This document shows positions 21,641 through 32,461 of a stretch of DNA of 64,000 bases, one piece after another; positions within the stretch are counted from its first letter, which is position 1, and every line of letters begins with the position of its first letter. Source of the stretch: Siphonodentalium dalli (Eukaryota > Mollusca > Scaphopoda > Gadilida > Siphonodentaliidae); assembly GCA_032622095.1 (NCBI GenBank), contig CP136067.1:94044707-94108706 (forward strand), given 5' to 3'. Under the pieces are notes generated by a model. It saw only the letters and a program-made list of their open reading frames with translations. It was not told where the DNA came from and searched no databases. A program made the translations under genes and the position numbers.

Positions 21641-21911
21641 CTCAAGTGTCTCTTACCCAGTGCATGTCTGTGCAGAGTGGAGATAGCATGTGTTCAGGAG
21701 ATGAAAATGAGATAGGGGAGGCAGGTTTAACCAGGTCGGGCACACATCCAAAACGGTGGGCGTTTTTATCGCAATTCGTCAGGGGAACTCTGTGTGCATA
21801 ACAGGGATGGATCCAGGGATTTTTTGGGGACACCTGTTTTGGGACCGGGATATGCCTTGGACCGTAGGCCCGAGATGGGGTGGGTACGGGAGGGGGTCAC
21901 CCACCTCCCTT

Positions 21912-22090
21912 ATGTGCAGCATTAAAGATCCCACATAAGAAAATGGACTGGCTTACAAGGTCAAGATAAAGGCCAATGTATTATCTTATATATGCGAGGC
22001 TCCTTAGATGGGAGACTCATTTATATAAGAGAATGCATTGGCACAGGATTTTTGCCAAATTTCAAGAAGCCCCAGTCATGAAAGGGTTAA
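21912..22090 (+). mobile_element. TTAACCCTTTC-type hairpin element, degraded copy
   Basis: One palindrome (GGCCAATGTATTATCTTATA … inverse) is followed by the family right end AGTCATGAAAGGGTTAA. The left end is degenerate. Family described at 61894-62099. Located in HAT1 intron 1. Confidence 0.65.
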
Positions 22091-23451
22091 AATATTTCTC
22101 ACTGGACACTTGATTAAGCAAATAAAGGCTCTATATCAACTGTATATTGATGATTTGCATTGCATGTTGTTGAATTATAATAGATTTCCTTCAAAATATA
22201 GAAAATTCAGCTTTAATAAAACTATCCACTTGCAATTTGGGGACATTTAGGCCACCAGAGTTTGGGCGCCCAAACCTGTAACAGGTATCAAAAGAGCCCT
22301 GGATCCTTCCCTGGTGCATAACATAACTATCAATAGTATAACGGCATTAATGTTCTCTGCCAGTCTCTGGGGACAAGCTTTGGCCAATTTTATGCATAAG
22401 AAATGCTAAACATAACATCTTCGACTTGTTTTATTTAATGAAAAGGAATAAATAATAAATGGGGTGATATATATACATTATACAGGGGTTGATTTAATTT
22501 AAAAAAAAAATTATACCTTACCGTACTCGTATTTAAATTCGCGCAGTATTTTTTTTCACTCAGTTTTGAATTCGCGCACTTTAAATTCGCGCACCTATCT
22601 ACGCGAATTCAAAACTGACAATTTTTGTTCGTGAAAGTCTTGGATCTGATGACAGTTTCAGTTCTCTGTCTGAAGATACATTTGTATATTGAACACGATC
22701 ACAGTGGATTTACATCGTATAAAACATGACTACATCATCAATATGTTGAGATGATGGATGCTCCAAATAATTGTTCTGATTTGAAATAGTTATGTTTATA
22801 TGGACTGGACATCAATGCAATGAACTCGAAAACAGAAAACCACAACCGCGAAGGCAACTAACTTCAGAAAAATCAACCTCGGCCATGAGTTGTGAAGATA
22901 TAACTTACTCAGGGTGTATATATGCGATGTCACTCCAGAGTAGGAGCGTCGTGCTTTCATGTACATGACTCCTAGAATATGTGTATTTCTTACAAGAATT
23001 TCAACATCGTCGTTACCTTGATTTGTACGTTGCTTGGCATTGAGTAATGGCTTTATTTATTTTTTTATTTGCTCGATAGAATGTAAACCTAAATTTGCTG
23101 TCTATTATGACATTCCAGAATCAACTTATCAGCAGTGTGAAAGTCGCACATTGACTTTCGCACATTATGACATCTATCTGGATTGTAATGCACGTTTCCC
23201 TAGATTTTGAGTTTTGTGTACACTTGGGTCTTCAAAAAGATATGACATGTTAATTACATGTGAATACAAATTGGAACTTTATACTTTTTCTAACAAAATC
23301 TGATATTTTAACAAAACATGCTACCAGACGTCAGTAAGCCTTAATTGCGCTAAGTCGTTGAGTTTATTGGTTCTTTGTAGTAAGGCTGCAAAGATACGGT
23401 TTTCCACGATACATATGATACATCATGATCTTATTTGGCAAACAAGAATAA

Positions 23452-23800
23452 GGGCTATAACTCTGGTAAAAAGGATTGGAAAAATCTGGTTTTCGAACTC
23501 ATCGAAAATGTTGTACAAGATCCAAGAATGAAATTGTTGACGTTTGTTCTAATGTTATAATGCCAACAATTATAAAATTTCCTAAAATTCAGCTGTAAAA
23601 TTGCCAAAAAATATAGATGAAGTAAGGTCTGTAACTCAGGTAAAAGAAATCGGACAAAACTAATTTTTGAAACATGATCGAGATATTGTTGTGAAAGATC
23701 CATATACTAGTACCAAATATTAATGAAATTGGTTGACATTTGTTCAAGTTATCGCACTAATGGACATCAAATAGGCATAACTCTGGTTAGATAGTCGGGT
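23452..23800 (+). repeat. Diverged tandem repeat of ~180 bp (AACTCTGGTAAAA type)
   Basis: Two diverged units share GGGCTATAACTCTGGTAAAA / AACTCAGGTAAAAG … AAGATCCA … GAAATT(G/GG)TTGAC(G/A)TTTGTTC. They are related to the units at 60120-60600. Located in HAT1 intron 1; non-coding. Confidence 0.55.
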
Positions 23801-23973
23801 CAGACATGACAGTTAACTGACATACCAATAATTGTCCGAATCCATTAGTAAATGGCTATGTCATACAGGTTTGTCGCCCAACGCCAACCTTCCCTCACCA
23901 TATCAACAGTCAAGTTTTGATAAAAACTTGACTAAAATCAATCAACTCAGGCTTGTTTGTTTTCTACTTGCAG

Positions 23974-24045
23974 ATATAACCATTGCCAAGAATGAGCTGG
24001 ATGATTTCAAATCATCGGCAAATGATGTCATTCATTTTAAGTTAG
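23974..24045 (+). CDS. HAT1: HAT1 coding exon 2
   Basis: This 72-nt exon lies between CTACTTGCAG and GTAAGTTC. It reads ITIAKNELDDFKSSANDVIH then FKL, matching the N-terminal HAT1 segment ahead of the …ELKLVR strand. The splice at FKL/VR keeps the reading frame into exon 3. Confidence 0.82.
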
Positions 24046-24171
24046 GTAAGTTCAATCATAGGTGCTTCATTTGAGTGACTAAAATCCATGCTGTTCAAAA
24101 CGACTTGTAGAGAAATACCATTATAAGAGCAATTTGTAAATATATTAAATCTATCTCAGATGTATTATTTA

Positions 24172-24425
24172 CAAGCCTTGAAATAGTGTGTCTGTCATTT
24201 GCAGAATGAGGTCCCCAGAGGGTGAATTTAGTGATGCTATCCCGCATAGCGGGCTAGCATCACCAAATTCACCCTCTGGGAACCTCATTCTGCTGAGGTA
24301 TAAGCAGAATGAGGTTCCCAGAAGGTGAATTTGGTGATGCTAGCCCGCTATGCGGGATAGCATCATTAAATTCACCCTATGGGGACCCCATTCTGCAAAT
24401 GACAGACACACTATTTCAAGGCTTG
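24172..24425 (+). mobile_element. Double-hairpin MITE, short near-perfect palindromic copy
   Basis: Nearly the whole 254 bp is one palindrome: AAGCCTTGAAATAGTGTGTC at left and its inverse at right. Each half is itself a hairpin (GAGGTCCCCAGAGGGTGAAT … inverse). It lacks the middle segment present in full-length copies such as 32462-32915. Starts 127 bp after HAT1 exon 2. Confidence 0.85.
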
Positions 24426-24494
24426 ATTATTTAAATATTTAATTTAAACTTCTGGATATTATTGACGTTTGGTCTTTATCTTCCAAAATGTAAT

Positions 24495-24762
24495 AGCTCT
24501 TCCACGACTTGAGCTTCCTGAATGTTTGGGAAAGCCCTTCGCCAATACATTCCCTTATATATAGGGAGCCTCACATATATAAGAGAATGCATTGGCTTAA
24601 CAGTATTTACCTTGACCTTGTAAGCCAGTGCATTTTCTTAAATATGCGTGGCTCCCTATGGGAGACTCACATCTATAAGAGAATGCACAGTCACATGGTC
24701 TTTAATGCTGCACCAGCACAGCTGCCATCATACCAGCGCAGCTTCCATCATGAAAGGGTTAA
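24495..24762 (+). mobile_element. TTAACCCTTTC-type hairpin element
   Basis: Two imperfect palindromes (24540-24597 and 24625-24690) in the family order. The right end is CATCATGAAAGGGTTAA; the left TTAA is lost. A GCACAGCTGCCATCATACCA segment is duplicated near the right end. Confidence 0.7.
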
Positions 24763-24882
24763 CAATAATTTGTTGATAATTTATTGTCATTTGTTATATT
24801 ACTGATATATTTCCACAATTGCATGTACGCTATTGTTGGCAGACATCATTGTTGAATAATTTGCTTTAATAAATCTTATCTT

Positions 24883-25655
24883 AGGCCAAACAAAAAAGAT
24901 TGTATGTTTCCGATAACAGAGCGAAAAAATTAGGGTAGGTAGGTAGGGATTTTTTTTTTTTTTTATTTATTTTGATATTTTCTATCCAGCTTCAGAAATA
25001 TTGAACTACCACGACCGAAATGACATAAAATGCCAACTCGGGTTGAGGGGAAAGTATTACTTGATCAACACTGTGGAAATATACATTAAGACTGATAAAA
25101 GATCAAACTTACTTCATGCTTATAAAGTATGTTTTTTATTATTCACATACCATATTTTCATAAATTTGGCTATAAACCCAACCTAGCATGCCTGTTTTTG
25201 GAAACAGTAGCTAAACATGTACACCTAACATTTGGTGATAACCTCTATATATGTACATGTATATATACAGATAAACACCCATGTTTGTTGATAGTGTTCC
25301 TATGTTCCATAAGACCCAAACAAGGCATAAAGCAGGCATGAGATCCACTCTCAGGAAATTAAAATTGAAAAATGCATGCCCATCAGTCAACAACCAATCA
25401 CACACCTGGGGGTGTTTGAGACAGCAGTCACTTCATGGTTACTTTTCAGGGATATGTTAGAAACCATGTGTTTTGAACACTAATGACCATCAATATATAT
25501 GTGCATTAGTGGTAAAAACAGTAAAAAAAAATTTTTTTTTTTTTTTAATAGAAAAGTTTTACTTTTTCTCAAAATATCAATACAAAAATTAGGGTCGGTG
25601 GGTTATTATTAGGGTCGGTCGATGTACGGAAACATAGCATCTTTTTTTTTTGGCC
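24883..25655. mobile_element. Element with AGGCCAAA(A)n termini
   Basis: The left end AGGCCAAACAAAAAAGAT … GTTTCCG and the right inverse CGGAAACATAGCATC … TTTGGCCT are TIRs of about 30 bp. Both ends carry TTAGGGT(A/C)GGT motifs further in. Related ends are at 40168/43825 and 47167/48640. No TSD is certain; no transposase. Confidence 0.6.
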
Positions 25656-26964
25656 TTATCCAAGATCCAAGGTTGTTAGGCTTAGTGTTGAAACGATTAA
25701 TCGACTAATCGAAATCGACGCGATTATTAAATTAGTCGATTCCGAAATCGGCTAGTCGACTAGTCGGAACACACCCACCACCATTATGCCATCGCGAAAG
25801 CAGTGCCGTTGCCGAATTACTGGTCAATTTAAACAATCAGGCTATCGAAATACACAATCACAATTAGCTTGCTAAAGCCTTCTTTGTTGTCCCTTTGATG
25901 CGATAACTGCTTTCAGTATTTGGTGGTCATGCACGAGCGCGAAACCCAATGACCTCAACTCAATGTATTTGTCGGCGCCGCGCCGGCTTATTCTTTGAAG
26001 TTGAGACGACCGGCTTTGATAATCAATTTCAAAGAATCAGCGCCTATCGCAACCGTGTCTATTTCGGCGTGACGGAATTGATCTGAGTGATATCTGGTCA
26101 ACGTGCTTGCAGGTGTGCAGGACTCAACTTCAATCAAGTTAGTTGCGAGGTGACATTATTAAGTTTTAAGTTTAATAACAAATCCAATATATTATAGTTT
26201 ATTGAAGCACTATGTCAGTATACCTTTAAAGTTTATTTGTAAAATTGTGTGATATTTTTTACAACCACCACATGCATCAACTGACGCATGGGTGAGCGTA
26301 TACGATCGCACGTTCTAGATATATTGTATTATAGATATAAATATAAAGCCAACCCGCGGTCGGCCATGCTATGCATCGAATAGCGTCGCGTATTTCGAAC
26401 TAAACTGGCGAGTCACTTCGACTTTATATGGGCTGTGTTTGTGAAAACTTACAATGTATTTTAGCACCTCAAACTTAAATCCTTCGTGGAATTGGGCGGT
26501 GACAAAGCTGTTCACAGAAACGTAATCTGGATGACGCAAATTCCTGGAATCGGGCTAAATATAGAACTTACGACATCGCATTGAAATGTACTATTAACAT
26601 CGCCGGTCTGCGCAGTTTTATTTCTGAAACTGACACGATCGATTGTGTATCGGGGACTCGCGAGTAAAATTGTATATATATTTACAATGTACCATGCACG
26701 AGAGACAATTATGTACGCGATCAAATCAAACAGTGAAAACACGTGCGTTTTGGCGGGAAAATGACTGTCCGTGATTAAACTATGTCATATCGTGACCTTG
26801 CAATGAATACAAGGAACAACATTATGTACGCAATGCATGGCCCATTTTTTAATATATGCGGACTATATATTTACAGGGAACTTTACCACATTCCGTGTCC
26901 GATATATGTACATGACATCTGCGAGCATAAAAGGCTTGTACGCACTACAGCTATTATAACATTT

Positions 26965-27060
26965 ATTAGCTCAACTTTACTTTGTAAAGTTTGAGCTATT
27001 GCCATGGCTTTGTCGTCCGTCGTCCGTGTGTACGTGTGTGCGTGTGTACGTGTGTACGTA
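26965..27060 (+). repeat. Hairpin-plus-CGTCCGT leader of the satellite array
   Basis: AGCTCAACTTTACTTTGTAA with its inverse TAAAGTTTGAGCT forms a hairpin. It is followed by GTCGTCCGTCGTCCGTGTG and a GTGTACGT microsatellite leading into the satellite. The same leader design is seen at 33122, 40328, 49312 and 62322. Confidence 0.7.
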
Positions 27061-29275
27061 AGGCGTCAACAATGCAGGCTACAGGTCGTACCTTTCGTCG
27101 GATCATTATGAAATTTGTCATAGCTGTTGACATAAACATTTAGACCAGAATAATTAATTTTGGGGTCATTCGGAAAAAAAACATGGCCGCCAGTGTACTG
27201 TTTGTCTGATCTTCATGAAATTTGTCATGGATGTTAATATTGACATGTAGATGGGAACGAGTAATTTTGGGGTCATTCGGCCAAAAAACATGGCCGCCAG
27301 CAGCCATCTTGTATTTTACTCTTTGTATGACTAAATCCTTTAGCACGGGCTACAGGTCGTACCTTTAGTCTGATCATCATAAAATTTGTCATGGCTGTTG
27401 AAATTGGAATGTAGATGGGAACGAGTCATTTTGGGGTCATTCGGACAAAACACATGGCCGCCAGCAGCCATCTTGGATTTCAAAATTTAATCCATTAGCA
27501 CGGGCCACAGGTCGTACTGTTCGTCTGATCACCATGAAATTTGTCATGGATGATAATATTGACATGTAGATGGGAACGAGTAATTTTGGGGTCATTCGGC
27601 CAATAAACATGGCCGCCAGCAGCCATCTTCGATTTTACTCTTTGTATGACTAAATTCTTTAGCACGGGCTGCAGGTCGTACCTTTAGTCTGATCATCATA
27701 AAATTTGTCATGGATATTAACAATGACATGTAGATGGGAACGAGTAATTTTGGGGTCATTCGGCTAAAAAACATGGTCGCCAGCAGCCATCTTGGATTTT
27801 ACTCTTTGTATGACTAAATCCTTTAGCACGGGCTACAGGTTGTACCTTTAGTCTGATCATCATGAAATGTGTCATGAATGTTAATAATGACATGTAGATG
27901 GGAACGAGTCATTTTGAGGTCATTCGGCCAAAAAACATGGCCGCCAGCAGCCATCTTGGATTTTACTCTTTGTATGACTAAATCCTTTAGCATGGGCTAC
28001 AGGTCGTACCTTTAGTCTGATCATCCTAAAATTTGTCATGGTTGTTGAAATTGGAATGTAGATGGGAACGAGTTATTTTGGGGTCATTCGGACAAAAAAC
28101 ATGGCCGCCAGTGGCCATCTTGGATTTAAAAATTTAATCCATTAGCACGGGCCACAGGTCGTACTGTTTGTCTGATGATCATGAAATTTGTCATGGATGA
28201 TAATATTGACATGTAGATGGGAACGAGTAATTTTGGGGTCATTCGGCCAAAAAACATGGCCGCCAGCAGCCATCTTGGATTTTACTCTTTGTATGACTAA
28301 ATTCTTTAGCACGGGCTGCAGGTCGTACCTTTAGTCTGATCATCATAAAATGTGTCATGGATGTTAACAATGACATGTAGATGGGAACGAGTAATTTTGG
28401 GGTCATTCGGCCAAAAAAACCTGGTCGCCAGCAGCCATCTTGGATTTTACTCTTTGTATGACTAAATCCTTTAGCACGGGCTACAGGTTGTACCTTTAGT
28501 CTGATCATCATGAAATTTGTCATGAATGTTAATAATGACATGTTGATGGGAACGAGTCATTTTGAGGTCATTCGGCCGAAAAACATGGCCGCCAGCAGCC
28601 ATCTTGGATTTTACTCATTGTATGACTAAATCCTTTAGCATGGGCTACAGGTCGTACCTTTAGTCTGATCATCATAAAATTTGTCATGGTTGTTGAAATT
28701 GGAATGTAGATGGGAACGAGTCATTTTGGGGTCATTCAGACAAAAAACATGGCCGCCAGCGGCCATATTGGGTTTAAAAATTTAATCCATTAGCACGGGC
28801 CACAGGTCGTACTGTTCTTCTGATCATCATGAAATTTGTCATGGATGATAATATTGACATGTAGATGGGAACAAGTAATTTTGGGGTCATTCGGCCAAAA
28901 AACATGGCCGCCAGCAGCCATCTTGGATTTTACTCTTTGTATGACTAAATTCTTTAACACGGGCTACATGTCATACCTTTAGTCTGATCATCATAAAATT
29001 TGTCATGAATGTTAATAATGACATGTTGATGGGAACAAGTCATTTTGGGATCATTCGGCCAAAAAACATGGCCGCCAGCAGCCATCTTGGATTTTACTCT
29101 TTGTATGACTAAATTCTTTAGCATGGGCTACAGGTCGTACCTTTAGTCTGATCGTCATAAAATTTGTCATGGATGTTAACGATGACATGTAGATGGGAAC
29201 GACTCATTTTTGGGTCATTCGGCCGAAAACAAGGCCGCCAACAGCCATCTTGGATTTTACTTTTCTCTTCATGTC
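27060..29275 (+). repeat. Satellite array, ~162-bp monomer with four-monomer higher-order period
   Basis: About 13 monomers share ATGGCCGCCAGCAGCCATCT, TTTAGCACGGGCTACAGGTC and GATGGGAACGAGT. The TTAGCACGGGC landmark recurs near 27337, 27492, 27659, 27821, 27987, 28143, 28304, 28466, 28633, 28790, 28955 and 29120. Variant monomers (GGCCACAGGTCGTACTGTTC) recur at 27492, 28143 and 28790, every fourth monomer (about 650 bp). The GGCTGCAG variant follows each of the first two. Short open stretches inside are repeat-derived. Confidence 0.9.
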
Positions 29276-29505
29276 TATAAACATGTATTAGATATTCAAC
29301 TTTCCACATTCCTAATGGCTCCATTGACTGTAATACATTAAATTATTCCCTTTCCAAGTTGAGCTACAGTGTCATTGACACTTTCATATTGTAACTTTTG
29401 TTTGACTCTGTTGGAGATGAAGTTCGTTTCTCAAAATATCTTGCATTTCTTCATGTACACCCGTGTGTGAAGTCAATCGGTGACAAGCACACTGGGCAAG
29501 TTCGA

Positions 29506-29613
29506 AAACAACGATGTTCGATTGTATGTAAGAACCGGTACGGCCCGGTATACCATACCAATGATACCATATCAATTTTAAAGGAACATTTTTACACAAA
29601 ACATATAGAATAA
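29506..29613 (+). pseudogene. BED-type zinc-finger remnant of a hAT transposase
   Basis: The segment reads KQRCSIVCKNRYGPVYHTND then TISILKEHFYTKHIE and a stop. Cysteines and histidines are arranged C-x3-C … H-x4-H, with the TND…LKEH signature of BED fingers in hAT transposases. Nothing downstream resembles the catalytic domain, so this is a relic. It supports the hAT assignment of the surrounding element. Confidence 0.55.
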
Positions 29614-30115
29614 TGCACCGGTTTCTGATTGTTGCACGCGCTTCCACTCCGTAATCCGTAGCGTTTCCGCGATCGATCAGATGTTGTCACCACCGTTTAG
29701 ATACATACATCAACTGGATGGTAATTTGATTGTCATAAAACATCATATACCTGGGACAAATTAATTACCTATTAACCTTCAGTGATATTAAGCCAAATAA
29801 TCACGGCAAATAGTGTTTAATCACGTCTTGCTTTGCGTTCGAAAATGCAAAGTTAGTTACTGGTACTCAAAACAAACGGCAAATTATATACGTATATGAG
29901 CACAAAACGGTAAGTAAGAAGGGGTCCGACTAGTCGACTAGTAGTCGATTCCCTCTGGCGACTAGTCGATTCCTCAAAACCACTAATCGTTTCAACACTA
30001 GTTAGGCTAGAAGAAATAATGTTGAACATTTTTATAATTAAATTGGCATTCAAGTGTGTTGTCATATATTCCAACCTGGCTAATTAAACCTGGCTAATTA
30101 GGTAGCAATTAGTCC

Positions 30116-30240
30116 AGGCCTGAAAATATGCCAGACATTTGCAGAATGAGGTCCCCAGAGGGTGAATTTAGTGACTATACATCGCTAGCATCACCAAATT
30201 CATCCTCTGGGGGACCTCATGATACATGGACTCATCTGCT
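30116..30240 (+). mobile_element. Double-hairpin MITE, truncated copy
   Basis: Family start (TGAAAATATGCCAGACATTT … GAGGTCCCCAGAGGGTGAAT) and one shortened hairpin. It breaks off at a scrap of the middle segment just before the HAT1 exon 3 duplicate. Confidence 0.65.
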
Positions 30241-30293
30241 ATGGGAGACCTAGACTCAGATTTAAGTTCCCAGATGGTGCAGCTGGTGATGGT

Positions 30294-30350
30294 GAATTGG
30301 AGTCCGATGAATCAACTTTCATACCTGACGTGACACATCACTTTAACTAA
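30294..30350 (+). pseudogene. Tandem partial duplicate of HAT1 exon 3
   Basis: GAATTGGAGTCCGATGAATC at 30294 is repeated 88 bp later inside the real exon (30382). The duplicate reads ELESDESTFIPDVTHHFN and then a stop, so it diverges just where the true exon reads THQVFGEK. It has no donor and is probably a non-functional relic. Confidence 0.8.
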
Positions 30351-30367
30351 TTGGTTGATCTTTTCAG

Positions 30368-30443
30368 TGAGAAATGAATCTGAATTGGAGTCCGATGAAT
30401 CAACGTTCATACCTGACATGACGCACCAAGTCTTCGGTGAAAA
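30368..30443 (+). CDS. HAT1: HAT1 coding exon 3
   Basis: A 76-nt exon between CTTTTCAG and GTAAGC. With one base from exon 2 it reads VRNESELESDESTFIPDMTH then QVFGE. The FxPxxTHQxFG motif is the N-terminal HAT1 signature. It ends with two bases of a Lys codon completed by exon 4. An 88-bp tandem partial copy lies immediately upstream (30294-30350). Confidence 0.9.
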
Positions 30444-30473
30444 GTAAGCATTTATCTTGTATTATCAGGCCTG

Positions 30474-30535
30474 GATATAGTGTGTGTGTCATTTGCAGAA
30501 TGAGGTCCCCAGAGGGTGAATTTAGTAAAGCTTAC
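30474..30535 (+). repeat. Fragment of double-hairpin MITE
   Basis: Only the first about 62 bp of the family (GCCTGGATATAGTGTG … GAGGTCCCCAGAGGGTGAAT). It is cut by the hairpin element that follows. Confidence 0.6.
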
Positions 30536-30537
30536 CA

Positions 30538-30675
30538 GGTCAAGTTAAATATAGTTAGGCCAATGTATTCTCTTATATATGTGAGGCTCCCTATGAGAGA
30601 CTCACATATATAAGAAAATGCCTTGACACAGGGTTTTCGGAAAATTCCAGGAAGCTTAAGTCATGGAAGGGTTAA
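30538..30675 (+). mobile_element. TTAACCCTTTC-type hairpin element, truncated copy
   Basis: One palindrome (GGCCAATGTATTCTCTTATA … inverse) and the family right end GTCATGGAAGGGTTAA. The left half is missing. Confidence 0.65.
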
Positions 30676-30683
30676 CAGATAGG

Positions 30684-31290
30684 AGCAGGTAGCTCAGCTG
30701 GTTAGTGAGCCGACCTCTGAGCTACGCCTTTGATATGGTTGAGAGTTCAAATCCGACATGGTATCGGTCGGACTTTGTGTCGCCATCTGCATTCCCAGTA
30801 CCATGTACAGTAATGCTATAATTAATCGACCTCTTAACCACAGCAGAATTATGGGTATAAACTTTTCAGGATTTAGTCGGAAATATGGCTTGTTGCCATT
30901 CATTGGAAACTCTCCCCGGGAGCTTTCCGATGAATGGCAACAAGCCATATTTCCGACTAAATCCTGAAAAGTTACCCATAATTCTGCTGTGGTTAAGAGG
31001 TCGATTAATTAGAGCATTACTGTAACCATGGGCAACACGAATCAACCATCATTGACATGATCAGTGCTCTGAGAATGATTCCATAAACAAATAGAATATC
31101 AGACAAATTTGAAAAATACCTACATTGAGAATTTCGTACCTCTGCTCCTCTTGTAATGTAACAGCCAGGGGTGACACAACTCTAGGCACACCGTCAGATT
31201 GGGAGCCGACGTTAATGGCTGTCCCTTGTGCAACAATGTGCGCATGTTAAAGATCCCTACCGTGGTGAAGAAGTCACATATTCAGAAAAA
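30684..31290 (+). mobile_element. tRNA-derived SINE, interrupted by a palindromic MITE
   Basis: The 5' part has a tRNA-like A box (TAGCTCAGCTGGTTAG) and B box (GAGTTCAAATCC) about 40 bp apart, so it resembles a pol III promoter head. The body continues GGTCGGACTTTGTGTCGCCA and CTGCATTCCCAGTACCATG. It is then split by the element at 30806-31024 and may resume afterwards to about 31290 (GTGCGCATGTTAAAGATCCC). The far end is uncertain. Confidence 0.65.
30806..31024. mobile_element. Palindromic MITE with TACAGTAATGC ends, 6-bp TSD
   Basis: A 219-bp near-complete palindrome (TACAGTAATGCTATAATTAA … inverse), with a centre at GGAAACTCTCCCCGGGAGC. It is flanked by ACCATG at 30800-30805 and 31025-31030. 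A second copy is at 38625-38835. It inserted into the SINE at 30684-31290. Confidence 0.85.
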
Positions 31291-31951
31291 TTTCCCGGAC
31301 AAAATGGGTGGATCAATCTACTCAATCCCAGGTTATATTAGTAAGTATAATGACTGCAAGCCATGCCAACAAAGAAGATGCATATTCACTGTATTCAGTT
31401 CTGGATTGCTTTCGTTGGTATAGTCAAAGGTATAGGTTGCATAATCCGATTAAGCGCCCCTCAATTACTATTTATTTGGATTCGGGGTAAAAGATATTTT
31501 ATTCGAATCGAGGAACCCATCTATCAAAGCTCAGAGTTATTATATATCGATTATTGAAATCTATTATTTTTCACCATCCAGACTTATTAGTGGCCCAGTA
31601 AAAAGTCGACGAGCCGACGGTCCCTGACCAAATTGCGGATGAAAATGAATAACTAAAATCAAGAGGCTTTGTGTTGATAATAATGCCAAATTTCATCGAA
31701 CAAGATGTTGATAAATAACAAGTTTCAGACAATTTTATTCTATAGTTTACTGTGGTTAGCATTATTTTTGGGCAATTAATCAATTCTGATAAATGAAGCG
31801 GCATTTCTAAAAATATTGTTGTTGTTGGAATCTGATTATATGGGGACCATTGAATCGGATTGAGTACCTTTAAACATTTGTCAATCATGTTTTGCCTCTC
31901 ATTTATATTTTCATTCTTCTTTTCTAATGCACACTAATGTTTTATCTTCAG
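31291..31951. other. HAT1 intron 3, 3' part
   Basis: No recognised repeat beyond the SINE tail. Open stretches of 60-105 codons on either strand carry no motif that I recognise. Confidence 0.45.
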
Positions 31952-32072
31952 AGAGACGATATTTGGTTACAAGGATCTGAAGATTGATTTGTTCTACACA
32001 GCATCTCGACTGATAACGTACCTCAACATGTCCTACTCTGAAAAAGTTAACTCACAGAAACATGGTGTGTCA
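31952..32072 (+). CDS. HAT1: HAT1 coding exon 4
   Basis: A 121-nt exon between TTATCTTCAG and GTAAGTG. It reads ETIFGYKDLKIDLFYTASRL then ITYLNMSYSEKVNSQKHGVS. E-x-x-FGYK-L-KI--Y is the HAT1 N-terminal-domain signature. It ends in phase 0 (residue 92 of the assembled protein). Confidence 0.96.
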
Positions 32073-32461
32073 GTAAGTGTATCTGCTTACCAATTTTAGC
32101 CAACATTGTTCTTTGTTTTCATAATGCTATCCTCAAAGTAATTGAAAAACGGGATGATACCCTGTAATGACGGTAGTATACGGTATCCACAGCGGTAACG
32201 AGAAGGTCTCTGTGGTGAAGTTACAGTACTGTGCGGTTATTAGCGGGGCATCACACCAAAAGTTGAAAAAATAATACAACAGGATCTCGTTAAGTTAAAC
32301 AGATATAAGGAGAATCCATGAACTTAATGTTCATGTCTGCATGTGTAAAACCAATAAATGCGGCCTGACACCAGGCAATGGATGGGTTTATAAAACTATA
32401 AGGCATTAATAGAGGTATTTCATGTATGTGTGAATTTATTTTGATCCCAGGTACGGACAGA

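Larger units (their letters stand above)
25683..30000. mobile_element. hAT-like 4.3-kb element with satellite cargo, 8-bp TSD
   Basis: TAGTGTTGAAACGATTAATC at the left and its near inverse at the right (ATCGTTTCAACACTA ending at 30000) are flanked by an exact 8-bp direct repeat GTTAGGCT (25675-25682 and 30001-30008). An 8-bp TSD and short (C/T)A-G-TG TIRs are hAT hallmarks. The subterminal regions contain GACTAGTCGACTAGT-type motifs. The interior lacks a transposase but holds a BED-like finger remnant (29506-29613) and a satellite array (27060-29275). Lies in HAT1 intron 2. Confidence 0.85.

Noticed and set aside
27140-29324. Several 60-100 codon frames with similar products (KSKIQDGCWRPCF…)
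   Set aside because: All are frames through the 162-bp satellite; similarity comes from the repeat and no domain is recognisable.
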